From Drosophila pseudoobscura (taxonomy: Eukaryota; Arthropoda; Insecta; Diptera; Drosophilidae): a stretch of 64,000 nucleotides of DNA. The stretch lies in assembly GCF_009870125.1 (NCBI RefSeq), contig NC_046680.1, positions 7,626,001 to 7,690,000 of the forward strand. The letters are read 5' to 3'. The notes under the pieces were generated by a model. The model did no database searches and was not told the DNA's origin. It saw only the letters and a program-made list of their open reading frames with translations. Positions 48,130-61,314 of this stretch are shown here, piece by piece. Within the stretch, counting starts at the first letter, position 1. Every line of letters starts with the position of its first letter. The translations under genes were made by a program, and so were the position numbers.

Positions 48130-51100
48130 TCTAAAGGTTTATCACTGAATGCACCACAGTTCGTTCACTTTTACCACATTCTAGATCCTGTCGATCAATA
48201 TAAATCACTGAATCACGTTAATCTCGATTATCCTCGCGCTTCGGGGTCCGCAGTGATCGAAGTCTAACGGTTCGGTTCGATACGATTCGGTTCGGCACGA
48301 CGGAGAGCCAATAAGCACTTTAATAATAAGTCCAATCGGACGCAGGGGCGAGCAGCAACTGAAAGCGAAAGCCCCAACGGCGCACGAATGAGGTGAGACG
48401 AGGGCCTCGGCCGTGTCGGGGCTGGGAATCGGATTGACTCGGGTTCTGGGGGCTGCGGCCTGGCTGCCTGGCTGCCTGCTTGGCTCGGCTGAATGATCGC
48501 TTTTGAAAACGCGTTTCGGCTTACAACGTGCCGAATATCGGTTTAATATTTCAAATAATATTTCTGCCAGCGAGAGACCCAGAACCAGAACCAGCGAGCG
48601 ATCGAGCGAGTTTTTTGGTTTAAGTTTTAGAATGGATTGGATGGATATGCTCATATCGTACGTCTCATACGCCATACAATGTATGGGGTATGAATCTGTA
48701 TCTGTATCTTGAATCTGAATATCGAGTCGTAAAATGGCTGCCTATCGCTGAGCGGAGCTGTTGCTGCCGCTGCTGCTGCTCCAATTGCCTTGTCCGTATC
48801 TGTGCGTCATTTGGTTGATATTCTAATTTGGTTTTTGCGCGACTCCCATACGAATCATTCGCCGCTTGTGTACTTATTCGATAAGGGGCGGGATGGGATG
48901 CCGATGCCCCTGCTCATACCCATGCCAGGCAGGTGCACATAATTCTGTTGTAGTCACAGACGCTTCTTCTAGCGAATCGACGTCTTCAGTTTTTCATTAT
49001 TAATTTCAATGCCCGTGTTGTGTAATAATCAAGCTTGTTTCCCCGCGAGTATGTGCCTGGAGCGGTGGAACGTGTCTATTTCCGAATTCCCGACCTGAAT
49101 GCACACATCACATCAAATTACGGGCACTACCTGCGGGCTCTTTGTTACGGACTGCAATCGGCAAGGGCCAGAGTAATGGGTCAATGGTAATGGGCCAGAC
49201 CAGGGCAGGAAGTGGGTACGCGAGCCACTCAACGTAGCACACTTCGGGCCAATCAATCCAATCCCATCCCATCCAATCCAATCCGAACTCGAAGCCAAAT
49301 CCACGGCTAAGCGTTAAACAGCTCTAAGCGGTCAATTCTCATCAAGGTTAGGCCAACACTTCCACCGACAGACACTTTCAATAATGTATTGTTTATCGAG
49401 TCATTGAACTCCACTCCCCCGTCCGTCCCTGCAATCACCCATCACTCCATTCCGCCCGTAACGAGGCGATACTCTCGATTGCAGCGCCTTGAACGATTGA
49501 TTGGTGAAGTGTGGTGTGGTGTGGTGGGGTGGAGAACAGTGCGGTGCGGTGCGGTAAAGAGGAGGTGAAGCTGTGAAGTCTCTGGCAAAGGGCAATTCTT
49601 TATGGAGCATAATTTTGACTCGTGTCTTGTCTCTACGTAACGTTTCGCATGCGATCTGATCTGCTGATTAATGTTCGAGCGCGGCCTTTGGCTTTGTTAA
49701 CAGGTTACTGCCCGCGATTCATATCGTTTCCGTCTCCGTCTCCACCTCCGCTTCCTCCACATCTTCTCTAATCCCTCAGTGCAGTCTCGCAGTGTATGCC
49801 TCTCGCATCCGCATGGCTCACCTGCGTGAGCAATTTTTATGGCCATTGTTAATTGCTGAAATTGGCATTCCCTGGCACAGCGGGCGACACTCTCCGCCGA
49901 GCCGATCAGTGGTGGCGGTGGCCAGCAGCAAGTCACATTGCCATGGCTCCCCCGGGGGCGGTCCAGGAATTGGTGTTTCATTGTGATGGCGCTGCAATTG
50001 ACACCGCTGCGGCCAATTAAGAGTCCAACTTGGTATCAGAGTTGGAGTTGGAGTTGGAGTCGGAGTCGGAGTCGGAGTCCTCGACCGCCGGGTGGTCTGC
50101 AATCGTAACATATCCCCCATACCCCATGCTCCATCTGCGACGGCTGGCATGCAGATTGATTTGCTCGGCAAACGTTCGCCGCTTGTTGGCAATTTTCCAA
50201 ATGGCCGGCGACGAGAGGCAGTGTCATCAATTTAAATTAAGTTCCAGCTTTTTATCGCCACTCGGCGAGACCAGATCACTCCGGGCCCCGGAGTGGCCCC
50301 CTTCTCCAGGCCCCTATCTACTCGTAGTCTCCTGCCCCGTCATCATTATCCAAAACATGTCATTAGGCGACCGCGAGCAGCGACCATCGAGAGGAGTACA
50401 GAATCCTGTTCTTGCAACTGCGTTGCTCTCTCTTTCTCTATCTCTCTCTGTCTCTGTCTCTGTTTCTGCCTGTGCTATCAACTGGAATTCCAGCAGCTCC
50501 GTGGCAGCGGCAGCGGCAGGGACAGAGCCAGCGACAGCGACAGCGACTGAGCGTTGCGTGCAGCGGAAATTGGCCAAAGAGACGGGGACGACCAATGCGA
50601 CATCTACGCCGACGTCGACATCGATGTCGATGGCTTGGAGTCAGACTCTGCGCAGACGCAGACGCGTATACACCGTCGTCGCCTAATAAAGCAGCCGCGA
50701 TCGCAACGCTAATTAAAATAATTGAAATTTCTCACGGGAAACGCGCAATCGCGACACTTGCAGGGCATCCTTTAGCTCAAAGACCATCATCCATTTCATT
50801 CTGATTCTGATTCCGATTCTGATTCTCATCCTCCTCCTCCAGTGCTGGAGCCATATCCGTTGCAAGTGCGGCTAATTGCAAATTGCAACATGGACATGTC
50901 CAACAATCGAATTGACAGCTGCTTTAACCTTGGCACATTTGATGGACATTAACATGGATCATCGTTCGATGTTCGTTCTGTCCGCTTGCCTGCAGATGAG
51001 AACTCTCCATTCCGATTCCCATTCTCATTCCCATCTCCGCATAAATGCATAAATTTCATTAGCCGAAGACAGTTGTTGTTGGTAGTAGTTATTCTCTCTA

Positions 51101-54100
51101 GTGTTTGGCACTTAAATTAAATGTCAGCTTAGTTGGTTGGCTATTCCCAGCTTTGGCTCCCAGCTCTTGTTGTTGCAGTAGTACGAGTACTTAAAGAGTG
51201 CGACAGGAAATGGTAACCAAAAAAGAAGAAAAAAAACAGAACTGCACGATAAATAAACAGAAAATATTGTTGCAAGAGATCGTGGATCGTTGCATGCGCA
51301 CTCTGATCGAGATCTCAGCGACAGATAGCGGACCCAAGTTACGATCATACATATGCATATAGACTCTGTCCGGCTCCGAGTCCAGATCCCCCTACCCCTT
51401 CCCCACCCTATCCCCTACGCAGTAAAGTTGTCGAAAATGATTTGCAGATCAAGATTTGTGCGCACAATTTATGTGATAACCCACTAAGAGCAACCAAAAT
51501 GGTAATACTCGCACTACAAAAAGGAAAAAAACACTTGAAAGAAATGCAATTGCTATGCGAGATCAGCCGGTCCTCTCCACCCAGTCCTCTGTTCCACCCA
51601 GTCCTCTGTTCCCCCCTCTATTCCCCACAGTTCCGGCCGGGTCCAATTAGTGCCTGGACTCGGACTCCGGCTCAGCATTTCAAATGCATGGACAATTGTT
51701 AGTGCCTCCATGTAGCGCTAATAATGACGCCTTTAAATGTGCAATAACAATTTTTGAGACGCGCAAAAAGTGCACTCGTTCTATATATATACTATATTCG
51801 TATATCTATAGATATGCCTATAGCTATATCTGTCTGCCTGATGTGTCTCTGTGTGAATGAGTGAGTGCGTTTAAGTACCGCCCATAGGCTGGCAAACCAG
51901 CTACTGATGTCTGCTGCCTGCTCGCTGCTCCACCTCCAGCTTCTTCTCGCACTCCTGCTGATCTGCAAAAAGCTGCTCATGAGCTACGTGAGTTTTTTAC
52001 TGATCGCCAACAGCCAGGCAACAAGGCAGAAGATTGACTTTGATCTATGGAGCAGGCGGAGCAGGCAGATATCGCTTAACCAGACTGAAAAGCCATCCCA
52101 TGGTTGCAGATTAAATGTTTAATCTATATTACGTATACGCACAGATACACCACCAAAATTGAATGGATTGGGGGGAAACACTGCAAAAGGTTAAGTAAAT
52201 AAATAGTTCGATAATTGAAATAGTGAAAGAAGGGGCCATGGAACTGCTGAAAGAAATCCACTTAATTTATGCGAGAACGGTCGTGCTGAAAGATTTCTCC
52301 CACTCAAATACAATTCATATACCAACCTTATCTGGTGTGGGATCAATTCTTCAGGAAGTGTTAACTCCTCTTTTAGCTGGTAATTGGAATAGATAGTTCC
52401 ACTCTTTATCTTAAAGGTCCCCTTATTTCATGCCCGCTTTTTCTTTCCCCCAACTTCCACGCAGTTTATCCTTGAGTTTAACCAAAGACAAATCCAAATC
52501 TCTTGGTCGCAATCATTAATCAATATAATGCACTCGGCGTGGCTGATTAAAATTGGGCGCATGTCGCTCTACTCAGGCCAAATTAAGCCCTTGGGAGTGG
52601 CCTCAGCCGCAGCCTCCCAATTGAAATGCCAGATCATGTTTGGGGACTGGGACTGGGACAGAGCTGCAACAGGGGCTAGGACTGGGGTTGGGGCTGCGGC
52701 TGAGGCTGAGGCCTCGAGACCGCCTGGGCGACAGCTGAACAAAGTGTGTGTCAGTAGCAGTCAAGTGGAGCCATAAAGCTCCAAGAGATCGACGGTGGCG
52801 ATGGCGATGCCTGTGTCAGCTACTGCGATCAGTCACGGGGCAACGGCAATTGGACTTGGTTGTGGATGTGGATATGTGGATATGGACGGGTGGGCGGATT
52901 TATGGCCTGCCCAGCGTCAGTTTAATGAGTTGCCTGCATCCATAATAACGGCCCAAAAGGAGTTAAGGGGCAGCCACAGCAACCACAAGCAAATAAAAAA
53001 AACCCCCATACGTACATATATTCGTATAAAGCGAAAAAAAATTCAATGGATTAGATTAGACGGCGCAGCTGTCGTGACAGGTTGAGCTGCGTTTGGGAAA
53101 CGGGCACGAAATCGAAGCGGGCGAATGAGAATTTATGGCCAATGCCAAGCGAGCTGCAGCGAAGCTCAATCTCAGCCAGAGTCAGAGCCTGGGACTGGGA
53201 TTGGAACTGTGACTGTGGCTGGGATCTGGTGCGTGCATGGGACGCAATATTTTATAATGACTTCATTACAACAACTGCAACAGGAGAGCCACAGTCGGAG
53301 GCAGAGGCAGAGCCAGAGTCGGGACCAAGAGCCTGGGGCCACAAAAATTGTAATAAAAACTTGGCTTTATTTTGACTTTTTTCCGGCCAAATTTGGCCAC
53401 TTTGATTCGTCGCATAATTGGCAATTATCGTCGGAGCCCAGAGCCACGTCCAGGTCCCAAGAGTGAAGTCGTGGGCGATACCGCCAAGAGGGATATCTCT
53501 CTTTCTCTCTCTTGTTATCTCTCTTAGCCAGTGTGATGAAGCACGCAAACGCTGCGGGTTGTCTTTGTCGGCCGAAGGATTTATGCGGCTAATGTGCGTC
53601 CGTTTCATTGTTTATTGAGCTCTGCCCACAGGGGCATGGGCATGGGCATGGGGCATGGTCAGGTGCAGTGCCAGTCAATGGGAGAGCTGTGGAGCCATTT
53701 ATTAATTGCATTTCCATTCACTTTGCCTCCAGTCTCCAGTCGCGATCTTAGGCCTTAGGCCCCACAAGTGAATGTGGCACACACTCACACTGTGGCAATC
53801 GAGAAAAACTCCTGCACGCACATTTGCATTTTATGGCTGAAATTAGCGTCTAATTGGAGTTTACACGCTGCATATTTTATTCGCAAATAAATTGTGCTGC
53901 TGTGGTGGTGGGGCTGCACTTTTCGATTTGGGGGTTTGGCTGCGGTTTTTGCGGTTTTTCATTTGCCATTTGCTGAATTTGTCAGTGTTTCGCGCTCTCT
54001 CAATTCAAATAAAACCGAAAATCGAATACCGCAGTTCGAAAAAACAGGCAACAAGTGCCCCAATCCATTCACCACACACACGCGCGGCACGCACACCGGC

Positions 54101-57100
54101 CTGCTGTCCCGCTCGCTCGCTTTGCCTATGCGTGGCACTATAATTGCAAATTACAAATACATTCAAATGCCGATCAAGTGCGACACACACCTTCGCACAG
54201 CCAGCGACACACAGACACAGGGACACACGCACAGGTGGCTGACAAGCGGCTGCTCGGACTGCAGGTAGGCGTGTTTATTAGTCGGCCTTAAAACGCACAC
54301 ATTTCCAAAATGGCGACCATATCGCTGGCATAGCAATAACAACAACTACTGTAATATCCAATTCGATAAGCCGAAAAAAGAAAATAAAAACTAAAACTTA
54401 AAGGTGACACGAGTTGCTGGCTTTGCTTTACAGGTGCTGTAGATCGTTATTGCAACACTGTATGGGAAATTGGGAGAATGAATATCCCCGTGAAAGGGAT
54501 ATTCCCCTCCTCATGAAGGGATATTTGAAACTTCAGTCCTGAAATGCAGCTCGGAATTACAGTTGCACTTTTTCTTGCGTTCCGTTTTCTACATTTCGTC
54601 TCGCTTCCTCGACAGACATCGGATACGGCGCATGTCGTCAGGCTGGGACCTGGGGCACTTCTCCTGTTACCGCTGCCGGCTCCTGCCGCTTGTTGAACAT
54701 GTGCTTGGAAGCTGCAGCTGCTATCTATCGGCCGGCCGCGGTTTAGTCTTACTCCCAAGTGACAGGCGCTGGCTACCAGCGGGCAGCGTGAAATTCGATA
54801 TGCCATTTGGATGTGGATGTGGATCTGGATGTTCTGCGCTGGGACTGCGCTGCAAGTGCGGTGCACCACGATTCGCTTCCCACTTTTGGCCTGGCATTTT
54901 CCAATTAACTTCGCATTAGCCACCGCCCAAAGTTCTGTGGTGGGGACTTTCATATTTCGCCTCTGCCGCTTGTCACTTGCGGCCATGTAACGTCATCCTC
55001 AACATGACAGACGCGGGCTAATCCACACCTACCCGCTGTGGCCCAAGTGGCCAGCCGTCTTCCGTTTGCTGGCAAAATTATTAACGCCATTAACGGCAAT
55101 AGAAATATTTGTGTTGGCTAGCCCAATCCCCAATCCCCAATCCCCCTGCTGCTCACGGCCAAACGGGTTGCAGTTGCAGCTCCGGGCCACAGGGGAAAGG
55201 AAAAAGATTACAAGTCATGGCTACAAGCGCCTGCGACTGTGGCCCACAAATGTGACTAATGGCATTTTTGAATGCAGATGCGGACGCAAATGGGATGGAG
55301 AGAGAGAGAGACAGCGAGAGAGTGTCATGGATGGAGCTGAAGCTGGAGCTTAGGCCGCGACTCCTCTGCAGTTCTTTAAGTTTATAGGCAACAATTTTTA
55401 ACGCCTTGCCAGGCAGGCAGTCAGATCAGCAGATCGCGGATTCCATCCGCATGCCCATGTGCGTGTGCTTTTCTGCAGCGTCATTAATTTTGCCATGAAT
55501 TGACAAAAACATCATAAACTACTTGTTGAACAGAAAATCCACTTCGGGCGACAGCATCCCAGCCCACGCGCCAATCCGGGGCTGCGCCGAGACGGGAGAC
55601 GGGCGGCGTTGCAGATGCCGTTGCCGCCCGGCAGGCTCATGTTCAGCTTTGTGCTGCGCCTGTGCGTCTGTGGGGAGCGGCTGGCAGCCTCATAAATATG
55701 GCAAAGACTTCCTTCCCCTTCCTATCCCAGCCAATGACCTGCAACTGGAGGGCTTGAAGGCAAATTAATGGGCCCAAAGAATGCAATTTCAGATCAGATC
55801 AGTGGAAGAAGCATCCTACTCCTGCTCCCTCATCCCTCATCCCTGATTTGCACTGTTTGGAAGCAATGGCAGTGAAATGGAAAATCCTCCAAATCACACG
55901 ACTGACTGCTCTCTCTCTCTGTTGACCCACGCGACGTATGCGCAATGTTAATCCACCTAATGATCGCAAAGATCGCAGAGTGAAAAACGAACAAACATTC
56001 TGCAATTTCAGGCAACAAACATTTACAAACAGGCGACAGCAATTGGATGTTTAATGAATTGCAATACTCAATCGAGTAGATCCCTTGCCGCAGCCCGTCT
56101 CTCCCTCCCTCCTGTTCCCGGAAAACAAGTAGCCGGGCAAAAAGGTAAATCGAAGCCGAGATTAATAGCGATAAGGCTATTGATTAGCATTTTAGCCACC
56201 GCCATTAGACGGAGGAGCGAAGCAACAAAATTGTAGAAGACCCACTCTAGATGTTATCAAGGTGATTGCAAGGTGAGGAGCAGTAGGGAGCAGGGTTCGG
56301 AAGGTGTTGCAAGCATGCGATGCAAAGATAATTCAAGCGGATGCCACAGACCAGACCAGACCAAACCAAACCAGGACCGAGTCTCTAGCTGATCGAAAAT
56401 TAAGCGCACGCCGGCAATTTGCATAAAAGCAGTTTAATGTTTAAATGTTTTATTGAATCGAGGCTCGATTACAAGCAGATCGAGAAGCGATGCGGATAGC
56501 GGGTAGGGGATATGCGGTCGATGCAGATGCTGATGCAGATGGAGCGGGAGTGGGAGCGGGAGAAAGGAGAAAAGAAGTCGAGCCTAATTTGCAATGCAAA
56601 TCCCGTCGTTGGGATGCGGCTGACTAAACTATTTGATCCAAGTCCCCCGCTCGTACCATCCTCCGTCTCGGGCTGGAGCCGGAACCGAAGTCTATTTGTA
56701 AGGAGCCAAAGTAAACTGGTTTTTTAATTATGAAAAAAATCGATAACTTATCAGCCGAAGAAGCAGCAGCGGTAACATCAGCAAGAGGAGGTGGACAGGC
56801 TGGCAGGGCAGGAACGTGCGTGTCCAAAAGTGGGAAACGTTGCAGCTGCATCGCCGATGATGATCCCGACTGAATGCTGCTGATGCTGGCTGATCAGTTG
56901 TCAATCAAAGGCGACGCTGATGCTTCACACTCGACAATCGACAAGGTCCAATGGACGTCTATGTGGATCGGGCTGTGGATTTGGCTGGCTGGAGAGAGAG
57001 GGAGAGATGGGGAGACCAAAGACACTGGACTATCATCATTAGTCGCTGCCAGAGACATACAGACACGTTTGATACCAGCCGACGTGCCAGACAACAACGC

Positions 57101-58559
57101 ATCGACAACGACGGCGACTGGCCAGGCTCTAATTGCAGAATGGCAGCTGCGATCTGGAAATGGCAGCCCGGCTACTTTATCCAACTCCAAAGCGACTGCA
57201 ACTGTCAGCGGCACTCAATGGCCAGAGCCAATGTAAAGTGACGCCTGATCTTGAACTGGTTCTGTTCTCGACGCGGTGGTCCACGGCCATCACGGCTCTA
57301 GACATTCGCATATGCAAGTGACTCCCGTTCACGTTCCCGTTCCTGTCCCAATCCCGACCTGGCCTTTCCAATTCTCCAGTCGGTCCGTTTTGCGGGCCCT
57401 GCTGTGCCCAAATTGCGTATCGATTGATCGTGAGTGATATGATATTTTCGGGGTCCAAAGGGGTCTACCACATGCCGTGTCATTACTCGTTCGGTGTCTC
57501 TGTCCAATTGGCGCAGGAAATCATAAATTAAATTCGATTGTTTGACAAGGCTCGTGAAATGTTTCCATTTTGAGCGGCCAGCAGCAGCACCAGCAGCAGG
57601 CAGCAGCGTTCCGCCGCTGTCCGTTCACCTAGGATCGGATAACATGAGCTCTACAATTAGTACTACATGCAACTGCAACTGCAACTGCATCTCCATCTCC
57701 TCCACAGACGCGTAGACCAGAGTTCTTCACGATGCCCCCAAAACGGGCATAAGACACCATCCACATTCGTGTAATGTTGGGCAATGCTCCCCCCAAAATT
57801 GGCGTGCAGCGGAAAAATGAGACAACGTGTTCTGCCACAGAAACAGGGGCTCCAGCCACAGTTCCAGCTCCAGCTCCATGCAACACGCACATAATTCATA
57901 AAACTTGCCAGATCCATTCCTGCAGCTGGCGGGGATCTGCAGCATCTGTACGAGTATCGCGGTCGGTGTCTGTATCGCTGGGAGATTCATATGCACGCAC
58001 CTAGGCGGCTTCGCCTGAATTGCCTGCTTCTCCTGTTCTCAGTTCTCTGCATATGCCATCAACACCAGTCGCCAAATGGCGTTCGTGTGTGGCAAGTGAC
58101 ACACGAGGCGATGCAGCACAGCTGGAAGCGTCGTCGTCCACTCCACTCCAGCTCCAGCTCTGCCAGTCGATGCAGTGGTGTGCCAACAATGCCTACAAAT
58201 GGTGGCTATCTATCAGCGTGCAGCACACAGTGGAGATGGCAGCGTGTCACGTGTGTAGGAGAGCCAAGATCTGGAAATATACTTGTACATTCGAACAAAA
58301 GTAAATACCCCTGTCTCTGGTTATTATTTCTCTCAGGAGAAGAGCAGGGTGTGGGCACAGCAGACTCTTGATGACGATGTTAGGTTTATTGCTTGTCGTT
58401 TAGATTATTTTAGTTCGGTTTCGATTTCGTATTAGTATAGCTATACACTAGACACGTCCTTCGCTTCGATTCACACTGACTTTAAAACTTACTTTAATCA
58501 CTAATAGCAGAATGGGGTTCTTAGTGCTAAGTAGATTATTAGATCCACACGGGCCGCTG
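48130..58559. other. Large noncoding region upstream of Nox
   Basis: About 10.4 kb without a gene I can support. It is rich in short simple repeats: GGTTC units near 48283, GGAGTT/GGAGTC units near 50041-50078, CTCTGT units near 50430-50470, CAGCGG/CAGCGACAG units near 50500-50550, GGGCAT units near 53635-53655 and a GAGAGA run near 55300. All long open frames follow these repeats. It probably contains Nox untranslated exons, introns and enhancers, and the Atg9 3' UTR at its right end (to about 58380). Confidence 0.55.
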
Positions 58560-61022
58560 CTATGAGCGGATGCTACCCAGCAGCGGTGTGCTCTCGGCAG
58601 CCTTTGAGGTAATCACGTTATGGCGGGAGCTCGATGAAGACGGCGGGGGCGGGTGTGCACCACCTGGACCTGGTGGCCGCTGCCAATGGCTTGGCCCTGG
58701 CTGCTCGTCCTCCATCTCGACGATGCGCGACTGGCGCGCCTTGCGCTTTTGCTGGCTCAGCTCGTGCAGGTAGAGGGCGCTGAGGCACATGTCGGCCACG
58801 CCCACACTCATGGGATTCTTGGAGAGCCGCGGATCCACACCGTAGAGGCTGTATAGGAGCGTGTCTGCGGGTCCTTCGAGGCGGCCCTCAGCCCTGCTAA
58901 GCCGCAGGCGTCGCATGCTGTCCAGGGGTCCCACGCTGGCGGTCAGATTCTGCTGCAGCATCTGGCGGAAGTCGCTGCCGGCGACGGGAAAGCCTCCGGG
59001 GCGAAGGGACTGGGAGAGCTCCATCTGGGTGGGACTCAGCTGGGCGGCCAGAACCGAGTTGGCAATTGAGCAGTACTCCTCGCCAATGGTGCCGAATGAG
59101 ATCAGGCTGTGGGTGAGCGGATTGTCCTGCAAGGCCGAGGTCTTGGCCTGTACCAGCTCCTCTATGGCGTGCTCCCGGATGCCCTTGATAAACAACGAAG
59201 CCTCCTTGGGCATCTGCCATTCAGGATTGTTGAGCGTAAAGCGAACCAGCGACATTTCCGTCTTTCCACCGACCAGACTCGTCTGCTGCGGTTTGGCGAA
59301 CTCCTCCAGGTCGCTGTTCAGCTGCCAGTCTGGATTGCCGTGCTTGCGCACATCCATCTGGGCGAACGAGCAGACGTTGCCCACTCCACGCACCGAGACC
59401 GTAAAGGTTCTGAAGAACTTGACAATCTCCATGGCCTTGGGCCTGAACACGAAGATCAGGACGAATGGAGTCACGAACGGACTGAAGATCTCGCTGAGCA
59501 GGTAGCCCGCCTTGAACTGAAAGAAGTTGCTAAACTCATTGCGGACAAGTGCCGTGTGGGCATGCTGCTTCCACTCTGTAGGCAGGTAGTGGACGTGGGC
59601 GAGAATGGCAGTCATCAGCTGTTCGGGACACCATATCATGTTCTCATCGGGTATCATCGTTCGGGCGACGACGCCCACCACAGTGAGAACGGCTATGATG
59701 GTGAGAACGTGCTCCACTTGGAAGACGTGCTCCTCGTATATGCCAAAGGCCAGGATCAGCAGAAGAAGACCTCCGCTCACGAACAGCAGATTGCGGGCTA
59801 TCACAGCGGCCAGCGGGGAGGAGAAGGAACTGAGGTAGCGGTCGGCATACTCGTAGGCGCGGTTCAGTCTCGCATCGAGCTCGTGATCCAGCTCGTTGAA
59901 GTGACGCAGATAGAGGCGTCCATAGTTGGACCAGGTGCGTAGGCCCAAGGCACTCGGCTCCTTCCGCAGGATATTTGCGTAGGAGAAACTAAAGTAGATG
60001 AGCTGCCAGATAAAGATCACAGGGGACAGGAGGAGATTGACCAGGGCCACACCCAGTATCAGCTTGGACAAGCGCTGGGCCAGCTCCGTTTGGTTACTTC
60101 TCACCGCGAACTCGTCCCTCAGCTGCCAATTGTTCTGGAAGGGCGATCCGGGACCGCGAAATAGAATAAAGTCGATGTTGAAGAGCATCCCCCGGCTGAG
60201 GGAGCATATCTCGCCCAGAAACGGCAGGTGGAAGCGCACGGGCAACAGCTGCTTGTTCATCAGGGCCACCAGATAGTTCTTGAACCGCAGCACGCGATGG
60301 TAGATATCCAGCTCCGTGAGGGACTCCTTGTCAATGCACATGTGCTGCTCGGCTTGAACCTTGCGAATGCGCTGCTGCACCTCGTGCCAGGTGATGTTGT
60401 CCAGGTCCGTGTCCTCGATGCCAAGGGCCGTGTTGTAGAACTTCTTGATATCCGCGTATTGCGTGATGTGATAGATCATTTTGAGCACCCGAAAGCCTAA
60501 GTAGATGGCAGCTATGAATATGACAAGGTAGGTGAACCAACTGAATTTGGCCACGCACTCCCCGGTGGTCATGCCCACATCGCTGAGTGTGGTTTTGGTG
60601 GGGTTGCTCCCCGGGGGCAGCGTGTCCCCGAAGAGCACGTCGTGCTTGATGCAGTACGTCACGAAGGTGAGCAGCCATACCACAAAGCCAAACTCCAGCA
60701 CCTGGAACACCTCGTCTAGGACAATCACCTGAAAGCCGTGCTTCTGCTGGTAGTTGTACATGCGGGAGAAGAACGAGTCGAGGTCCTCGATGTGGTTCCA
60801 TCGCGCCCTGCCCGTCTCTGGCACCATGTGTATCATGATGCCACTGTTGCGTGGAGTATCTTCGTTCTCTGGCTCATGGTCGTTGTGGGGGTCTAAATGC
60901 GCAGCAGCTGTAAATGATTTTGCGTCGTCCGCTTTTGTTGTTGCTTCGTCATGTTGCTCGGGCTCTCGAAACGGATTCGCCTCGGCCAAGGAGCTGTAGT
61001 TGATATTTGGGCTTGACATCAT
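58560..61022 (-). CDS. Atg9: Autophagy-related protein 9 (lipid scramblase)
   Basis: An intronless gene of 820 residues. Atg9 is the multispanning membrane protein of autophagosome-seeding vesicles; it scrambles phospholipids and works with Atg2. The N-terminal cytosolic tail (about 100 residues) has YSSLAEANPF. The core then follows: WNHIEDLDSFFSRMYNYQQ, membrane helices near 108-125 and 165-185, the conserved FLGEICSLSRGMLFNIDF, further helices near FVSGGLLLLILAFGI, and the amphipathic region YLPTEWKQHAH...FFQFKAGYLLSEIFSPFVTPFVLIF. The C-terminal tail is Ser/Pro-rich and ends ESTPLLGSIRS, an acidic-dileucine-like signal. Length is near that of the D. melanogaster protein. Two methionines open the frame; the first is chosen. 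It is divergent from the PPIL2 gene. Confidence 0.96.
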   Translation of the reverse strand: MMSSPNINYSSLAEANPFREPEQHDEATTKADDAKSFTAAAHLDPHNDHEPENEDTPRNSGIMIHMVPETGRARWNHIEDLDSFFSRMYNYQQKHGFQVIVLDEVFQVLEFGFVVWLLTFVTYCIKHDVLFGDTLPPGSNPTKTTLSDVGMTTGECVAKFSWFTYLVIFIAAIYLGFRVLKMIYHITQYADIKKFYNTALGIEDTDLDNITWHEVQQRIRKVQAEQHMCIDKESLTELDIYHRVLRFKNYLVALMNKQLLPVRFHLPFLGEICSLSRGMLFNIDFILFRGPGSPFQNNWQLRDEFAVRSNQTELAQRLSKLILGVALVNLLLSPVIFIWQLIYFSFSYANILRKEPSALGLRTWSNYGRLYLRHFNELDHELDARLNRAYEYADRYLSSFSSPLAAVIARNLLFVSGGLLLLILAFGIYEEHVFQVEHVLTIIAVLTVVGVVARTMIPDENMIWCPEQLMTAILAHVHYLPTEWKQHAHTALVRNEFSNFFQFKAGYLLSEIFSPFVTPFVLIFVFRPKAMEIVKFFRTFTVSVRGVGNVCSFAQMDVRKHGNPDWQLNSDLEEFAKPQQTSLVGGKTEMSLVRFTLNNPEWQMPKEASLFIKGIREHAIEELVQAKTSALQDNPLTHSLISFGTIGEEYCSIANSVLAAQLSPTQMELSQSLRPGGFPVAGSDFRQMLQQNLTASVGPLDSMRRLRLSRAEGRLEGPADTLLYSLYGVDPRLSKNPMSVGVADMCLSALYLHELSQQKRKARQSRIVEMEDEQPGPSHWQRPPGPGGAHPPPPSSSSSRHNVITSKAAESTPLLGSIRS

Positions 61023-61314
61023 GCACCAAGCCCAAGGTCAATTGGCTAACTTATTTATATCACTTTGGTTGTCTATATATAGCTTAAATTGGAAAATTCT
61101 TTCCTCTTTGTTTGATTTTACTGAACCTTCCTAAACTAGTGCTGGCAAACCACTTATTTTCACATATGGTGGCAGCGCTATCAGCTGTTCAAACCGATGA
61201 CAACAACCAATCGTCATCGATTCAATTGGCAACAGTTGGCAGCTCTATTGGGGCATCGTAAACAATTGTTTTGACACATTTTGTTTGAATATAAATAGCA
61301 GTAAATTCGCAAAA
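61023..61314. promoter_or_regulatory. Divergent promoter of Atg9 and PPIL2 gene
   Basis: 292 bases between the two start codons. It contains ATCAGCTGTT at 61180-61189, which matches Drosophila core-promoter motif 5 (an E-box), and a TCATCGATTC near 61213. No TATA box is evident, as expected for housekeeping promoters. Confidence 0.6.

Noticed and set aside
48280-48300. GGTTCGATACG resembling a tRNA B box
   Set aside because: It lies in a GGTTC simple repeat, and no A box or cloverleaf arms are found around it.
50030-50686. A 218-codon open frame opening with repeated LELE/SESE residues
   Set aside because: Its start is a translated GGAGTT/GGAGTC simple repeat and the rest is low complexity with no domain; equal-quality frames exist on the other strand.
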